Positions 61,468 through 64,000 of a DNA stretch of 64,000 nt are shown piece by piece. The stretch comes from Rhabditoides inermis. Its lineage: Eukaryota > Nematoda > Chromadorea > Rhabditida > Rhabditidae. Positions within the stretch are counted from its first letter, which is position 1. Each line of letters begins with the position of its first letter. The notes under the pieces are model-generated. The model did no database searches. It worked only from the letters and a program-made list of their open reading frames with translations, and was not told the origin of the DNA. A program made the position numbers and the translations under genes. Location: positions 1-64,000 of the forward strand of contig CAWZYM010000483.1 in assembly GCA_963966185.1 (NCBI GenBank). The letters run 5' to 3'.

Positions 61468-61944
61468 TCATGCTTCCTCTGGGTGCAATTTAGACTTGAG
61501 GAATTGATGAAATCGCCAAACGATCTCGATAACCGATTCCAGTATGCCATAAACAAGAAAGCAGATAGAAACGATGGCGAAGCACCAAAAAAGAGCGCAG
61601 ATAATCATACCGAACGCAGCGTTTGTGTCGCTCAATTCTGTTAATGACGATCCAGCGAGTATCCCAGCTGACATCGGTGCGCCAAATGGTATGAGTGTCG
61701 TTATAGCCAGCCCTACTGACATTGCATACCCGTGCGTTTGAAATATAGATAACGCGAGTAAAGAAGCAGAGAGTGCAAATATCGTGGCAGATGTCCACTT
61801 ATTGCCGATCAGCTGATCGAACTCCAGATTGAAGTCATCTTGAACCGCAATTGCGATGAGGACCACGGCTGCGAACGTTACTATTAATAACAGGGCAGTC
61901 AGTAGGACTGTCAGGTTTCGGATATTTTTTTCGGACAATAGCAT
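61468..61944 (-). CDS. Four-span membrane protein (158 aa)
   Basis: Hydrophobic segments lie at about residues 10-32, 50-66, 75-95 and 110-135, with a charged C-terminal tail (WRFHQFLKSKLHPEEA). It starts immediately after a conserved junction sequence, with AGAGACGTCA before the ATG. No family recognised. Confidence 0.65.
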   Translation of the reverse strand: MLLSEKNIRNLTVLLTALLLIVTFAAVVLIAIAVQDDFNLEFDQLIGNKWTSATIFALSASLLALSIFQTHGYAMSVGLAITTLIPFGAPMSAGILAGSSLTELSDTNAAFGMIICALFWCFAIVSICFLVYGILESVIEIVWRFHQFLKSKLHPEEA

Positions 61945-61959
61945 TGACGTCTCTGTGCA

Positions 61960-62157
61960 TTAATTTGAATTGTTGGCCGGATGCACTGCTGATATTTCTT
62001 TCCAGTGCACGACAAAATCCGCCCATCCATGGGCGCGGACGGTTGGTTCGCCAGTGCAATGAAAGCCATTGACAACACGGGTCAGTGTAGGCGCTCCAAC
62101 TCTGGTTGCAGCCTTAAAGGTGATGCGATCACCTATCTCTAGTTTTTGGCGCTTCAT
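61960..62157 (-). CDS. Small beta-rich protein (65 aa)
   Basis: A compact strand-rich protein (LEIGDRITFKAATRVGAPTLTRVV), resembling small phage or plasmid proteins with a barrel-like fold. It ends in NSN and its stop is part of the junction sequence before the next gene. CGGAGATATTC lies upstream of the ATG. Confidence 0.6.
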   Translation of the reverse strand: MKRQKLEIGDRITFKAATRVGAPTLTRVVNGFHCTGEPTVRAHGWADFVVHWKEISAVHPANNSN

Positions 62158-62196
62158 GATGAATATCTCCGAGATTGTGCAGGATTTTTGTATTCC

Positions 62197-62370
62197 TTAT
62201 CCTTCCCAATACGACATATCTGCATCCGCACATTCTTCAGGATCGGCGTCAGGCCCAAACTCTGGATCGTCGTAATAGGTAGGGGCAATTTCTTCGCCTA
62301 CGGCACTGACTAACCGGTCAACAAATCGGCGAATAAATTCATTACGTGACATCGGCAAATCGGTCTGCAT
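62197..62370 (-). CDS. Acidic microprotein (57 aa)
   Basis: The reverse strand encodes 57 residues starting at ATG 62370 behind GGAGACGGCC. The first half is basic-amphipathic (SRNEFIRRFVDRLVSAVG) and the second half very acidic (DDPEFGPDADPEECADADM). Function unknown; a DNA-mimic or chaperone role is only a thought. Confidence 0.55.
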   Translation of the reverse strand: MQTDLPMSRNEFIRRFVDRLVSAVGEEIAPTYYDDPEFGPDADPEECADADMSYWEG

Positions 62371-62385
62371 GGCCGTCTCCGTGCA

Positions 62386-62577
62386 TTAATTGGAGTTGCG
62401 TTTTACAAGCGCCTTGAGTGCAGCATCAATATCCCCATCAAACCACTTTCCCTTCGTCCAGTCGTCCAAATCGACACCGTTACAATACATTAGGATTTTG
62501 GCTGCTGTTGCCGCCTCTTGAAGCGTTGGTAGGCGTTTCTCTGTCTCTATTTGAGAAAGGGTATCTGTGATTGGCAT
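62386..62577 (-). CDS. Small hypothetical protein (63 aa)
   Basis: ATG 62577 is preceded by GAAGGAGTTCACA, a strong ribosome site, so the longer frame to 62616 is unlikely. The protein is helical with a tryptophan-rich turn (DDWTKGKWFDGDI) and ends in RNSN, with its stop in the junction sequence. Confidence 0.6.
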   Translation of the reverse strand: MPITDTLSQIETEKRLPTLQEAATAAKILMYCNGVDLDDWTKGKWFDGDIDAALKALVKRNSN

Positions 62578-62603
62578 TGTGAACTCCTTCTTCGCTTCGC
62601 ATG

Positions 62604-62891
62604 CTATTTGGAACAATGTTCGATTGCTTTTGAGATAGCCGAGGAAATCCGCGACCAGTCTTCCAATGGCAGACGCATGGGAGCGCTCGCCAGTTCGGCA
62701 AGCGCATCAATGGCGGCTTTCTGTGCGGTGGCTGGTGCGGTTGGGCGCATTGCCCTCAAGATTGCACTGGAAATGCGTGACCAGTCTTTTAATGGCAGAC
62801 ACATGGGAGCGCTCGCCAGTTCGGCAAGCGCCTCAATTGCGATGTCGGTTCTGGATTTGTTGAGTTCGACTTCATCTTCGCACATATCCAT
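62604..62891 (-). CDS. Small protein with internal tandem duplication (95 aa)
   Basis: Two copies of a 30-residue unit are visible: AIEALAELASAPMCLPLKDW and AIDALAELASAPMRLPLEDW, each followed by SRISSAI. The DNA is also repeated (about 62660-62720 and 62780-62840), so this is a fairly recent internal duplication. GGAGAGAG precedes the ATG. Function unknown. Confidence 0.65.
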   Translation of the reverse strand: MDMCEDEVELNKSRTDIAIEALAELASAPMCLPLKDWSRISSAILRAMRPTAPATAQKAAIDALAELASAPMRLPLEDWSRISSAISKAIEHCSK

Positions 62892-62933
62892 GATGCTCTC
62901 TCCGATGTTAGTTCGAAACGGATAACACCCCGT

Positions 62934-63059
62934 TCATCCCGACCGCACAGGAGCCAACGCCAACAGCCAGCGCCACCAATTGCCGCTCTGATCAATGTAA
63001 GTAAAAAAGGCAAGAGCCGCGACAATCATGATGGGGATGATGTAATAGGTGAATTTCAT
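62934..63059 (-). CDS. Membrane microprotein (41 aa)
   Basis: The reverse strand encodes 41 residues with one hydrophobic segment (YYIIPIMIVAALAFFTYI) and a tryptophan pair, starting at ATG 63059 behind an AGGATAAAAGA site. Function unknown. Confidence 0.5.
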   Translation of the reverse strand: MKFTYYIIPIMIVAALAFFTYIDQSGNWWRWLLALAPVRSG

Positions 63060-63091
63060 TCTTTTATCCTGATGGGCCTTAATTGGACTTG

Positions 63092-63289
63092 TCATATTTG
63101 GGAAGTTGATATTAGGGAGTTACGCTCTCTCGTTGCTGCATCAACCCTCCCGTCATCGCGGCCCCGGCGATAAGACGGAACAAACTCGGGTTCCCAATCA
63201 TAAGGACTCCATGGCAGGCCTTTCAGACCAGCATTGAAGCCTTGATCATATGCCCTCATGTGCAGTTCCTGTATGGTTGGCATTCGCAT
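63092..63289 (-). CDS. Small protein resembling ribosome modulation factor-type proteins (65 aa)
   Basis: The ATG at 63289 directly follows GGAGGCGAGC, so the longer frame to 63325 is not used. The pattern AYDQGFNAGLKGLPWSPYDW and YRRGRDDGRVDA recalls the short Rmf-like proteins found in phages and plasmids. Homology is suggestive only. Confidence 0.55.
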   Translation of the reverse strand: MRMPTIQELHMRAYDQGFNAGLKGLPWSPYDWEPEFVPSYRRGRDDGRVDAATRERNSLISTSQI

Positions 63290-63314
63290 GCTCGCCTCCG
63301 GGCGGTTTTTAGAA

Positions 63315-63527
63315 TTATTCATCAAAAGGACCGGAATACACCAAAGCCCTACGCACGGCGGCGAGAGCTACGGTAGGAGTATCTTCACCGGCCACCCGAT
63401 TATCGGTTGCTGGATCGAAACTCCATCCGCGTCTTAGTGTAACGATCACGCCATTGCCGATAGCTCGTTCATCATCGACAGTTTCAACGCGATTATGACT
63501 TTTCAAACGGTCCAAGACTGTAGCCAT
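63315..63527 (-). CDS. Small hypothetical protein (70 aa)
   Basis: The start overlaps the stop of the gene before it (TGATG). The protein has mixed strand-helix character (NGVIVTLRRGWSFDPATDNR). No family recognised. Confidence 0.55.
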   Translation of the reverse strand: MATVLDRLKSHNRVETVDDERAIGNGVIVTLRRGWSFDPATDNRVAGEDTPTVALAAVRRALVYSGPFDE

Positions 63528-63685
63528 CACCCAACCCTTTCAGCGCGGAAGGCGATGGTTTCGACGCCGGTGCGCTCGATGCGCGATGCAGCTTTTTCTA
63601 TGGCCTCTTGCTCGTCTGCGGCGCTAACCGTGACGCTGCGCACGTCTCGGACTTGAGCTGTCACCTTAAATTTCTGCTTTGTCAT
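63527..63685 (-). CDS. Small hypothetical protein (52 aa)
   Basis: The reverse strand encodes 52 residues beginning MTKQKFKVTAQVRDVRSVTV, starting at ATG 63685 behind GGAGGCGACG. Two strands then a helix with Glu/Ala give a small alpha-beta fold. Function unknown. Confidence 0.6.
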   Translation of the reverse strand: MTKQKFKVTAQVRDVRSVTVSAADEQEAIEKAASRIERTGVETIAFRAERVG

Positions 63686-63700
63686 CGTCGCCTCCGGTCG

Positions 63701-63868
63701 TTATTTGGACTGCTCGCAGCGGTCGCGGTGAAGTTCCTGCTTGATATACATATCAGCCAGATTGAAATGAGCGGTGGCGGCTTTATCATCCCCTTTCAAC
63801 CGCATCATCTTCGCGGCCCATAAGTTCATATCAGCGGCCCTCTTATAGTCGGTAGACGTTGGTTGCAT
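63701..63868 (-). CDS. Small hypothetical protein (55 aa)
   Basis: The reverse strand encodes 55 helical, basic residues (AADMNLWAAKMMRLKGDD), starting at ATG 63868 behind GGAGGCGATC. The stop is part of the junction sequence before the next gene. Function unknown. Confidence 0.58.
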   Translation of the reverse strand: MQPTSTDYKRAADMNLWAAKMMRLKGDDKAATAHFNLADMYIKQELHRDRCEQSK

Positions 63869-63906
63869 GATCGCCTCCGGGCGTTAATTGGTATTTCAGG
63901 AAAAAT

Positions 63907-64000
63907 TTAGTCTACGACACGTTTTACGTTCATCAATTGGTTGCCCTGAAAAACCCAATCATTGAGCCAAGCTTCGGGAAACGTCACTGAGCGATTTGAT
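63907..64000 (-). CDS. Partial gene at window end
   Basis: The reverse strand reads through from the window edge to a TAA at 63907-63909, giving the last 30 residues of a protein (ending GNQLMNVKRVVD). The start lies outside the window. Nothing can be said about function. Confidence 0.45.
   Translation of the reverse strand, partial: SNRSVTFPEAWLNDWVFQGNQLMNVKRVVD

Larger units (their letters stand above)
61946..63891 (-). repeat. Conserved inter-gene junction sequence
   Basis: On the minus strand, CCAATTAACGCCCGGAGGCG or close variants occur before the genes starting at 63868, 63685 and 62370. Partial versions precede 63289 and 61944. The block includes AATTAA, often the stop of the previous gene, and the Shine-Dalgarno sequence of the next gene. 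Examples on the plus strand are 63869-63891, 63686-63708, 62371-62393 and 61946-61967. Confidence 0.6.

Noticed and set aside
1..64000. tRNA, rRNA, CRISPR arrays or insertion sequences
   Set aside because: I looked for cloverleaf-like elements, regular spacers and transposase genes with inverted ends and saw none; a dedicated search could still find diverged ones.

Overview
The window reads as part of a conjugative plasmid, or a plasmid-like integrative element, from an alphaproteobacterium, most likely a member of the Hyphomicrobiales (Rhizobiales). The host call rests on a RepC-like initiator, a MucR/Ros zinc-finger regulator, a TraB/Lnt-type acyltransferase and moderate base composition. 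No rRNA, tRNA, CRISPR array or insertion sequence was seen. Host genus and replicon topology cannot be decided from this window alone.

The core is a nearly complete MPF-I transfer system, the type IVB secretion family that includes IncI TraH-TraY/Trb and Legionella Dot/Icm. Its genes are scattered over several operons. DotM/TrbA is at about 7.2 kb (+). DotL/TrbC (the coupling ATPase) and DotA/TraY are at 11.7-16.5 kb (-). IcmT/TraK, an M15-type peptidase, DotB/TraJ and DotC/TraI are at 33.5-37 kb (-). A TrbB-like thiol protein, DotI/TraM, DotH/TraN, DotG/TraO, small membrane proteins and the DotO/TraU ATPase are at 49.6-57.9 kb (+). I found no convincing relaxase and no full-length DotD/TraH, so these are either outside the window or too divergent to recognise.

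Left part (1-11 kb): an AT-rich repeat region, two unknown genes, then a minus-strand operon (214-aa secreted protein, transglycosylase plus M23 peptidase, small secreted protein, SSB, Lnt/TraB). These are followed by a small winged-helix-like protein, DotM, a PH-domain membrane protein and a hipBA toxin-antitoxin pair. 11-24 kb (-): a long operon that probably starts at a RepC-like replication protein. It runs through four secreted conjugation-type proteins (three are paralogues), two acidic proteins and an LPD1-like metallopeptidase to DotA and DotL.

24-38.6 kb (-): a second long operon, from a small lipoprotein and an actin-like (StbA/ParM) partition pair through DotC, DotB, the M15 peptidase, IcmT, an LPD7-domain protein and an unknown 444-aa protein. 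It ends with a 2036-residue methyltransferase/helicase of the DarB/strawberry-notch type. 38.9-42.5 kb: a tyrosine recombinase, a vapBC pair with a striking operator, and a ParA partition locus. 43.1-58.5 kb: the outer-core, inner-membrane and ATPase genes of the transfer apparatus, together with a topoisomerase IA and mucR.

58.7-64 kb (-): two related proteins sharing an RRGHIR-type C-terminus, then an array of very small genes. Several of these are separated by a conserved junction sequence made of a stop codon and a Shine-Dalgarno sequence. The picture is a self-transmissible replicon with two partition systems, two toxin-antitoxin systems, a resolvase/integrase, its own SSB and topoisomerase, and large proteins that may protect or accompany DNA entering a new host.
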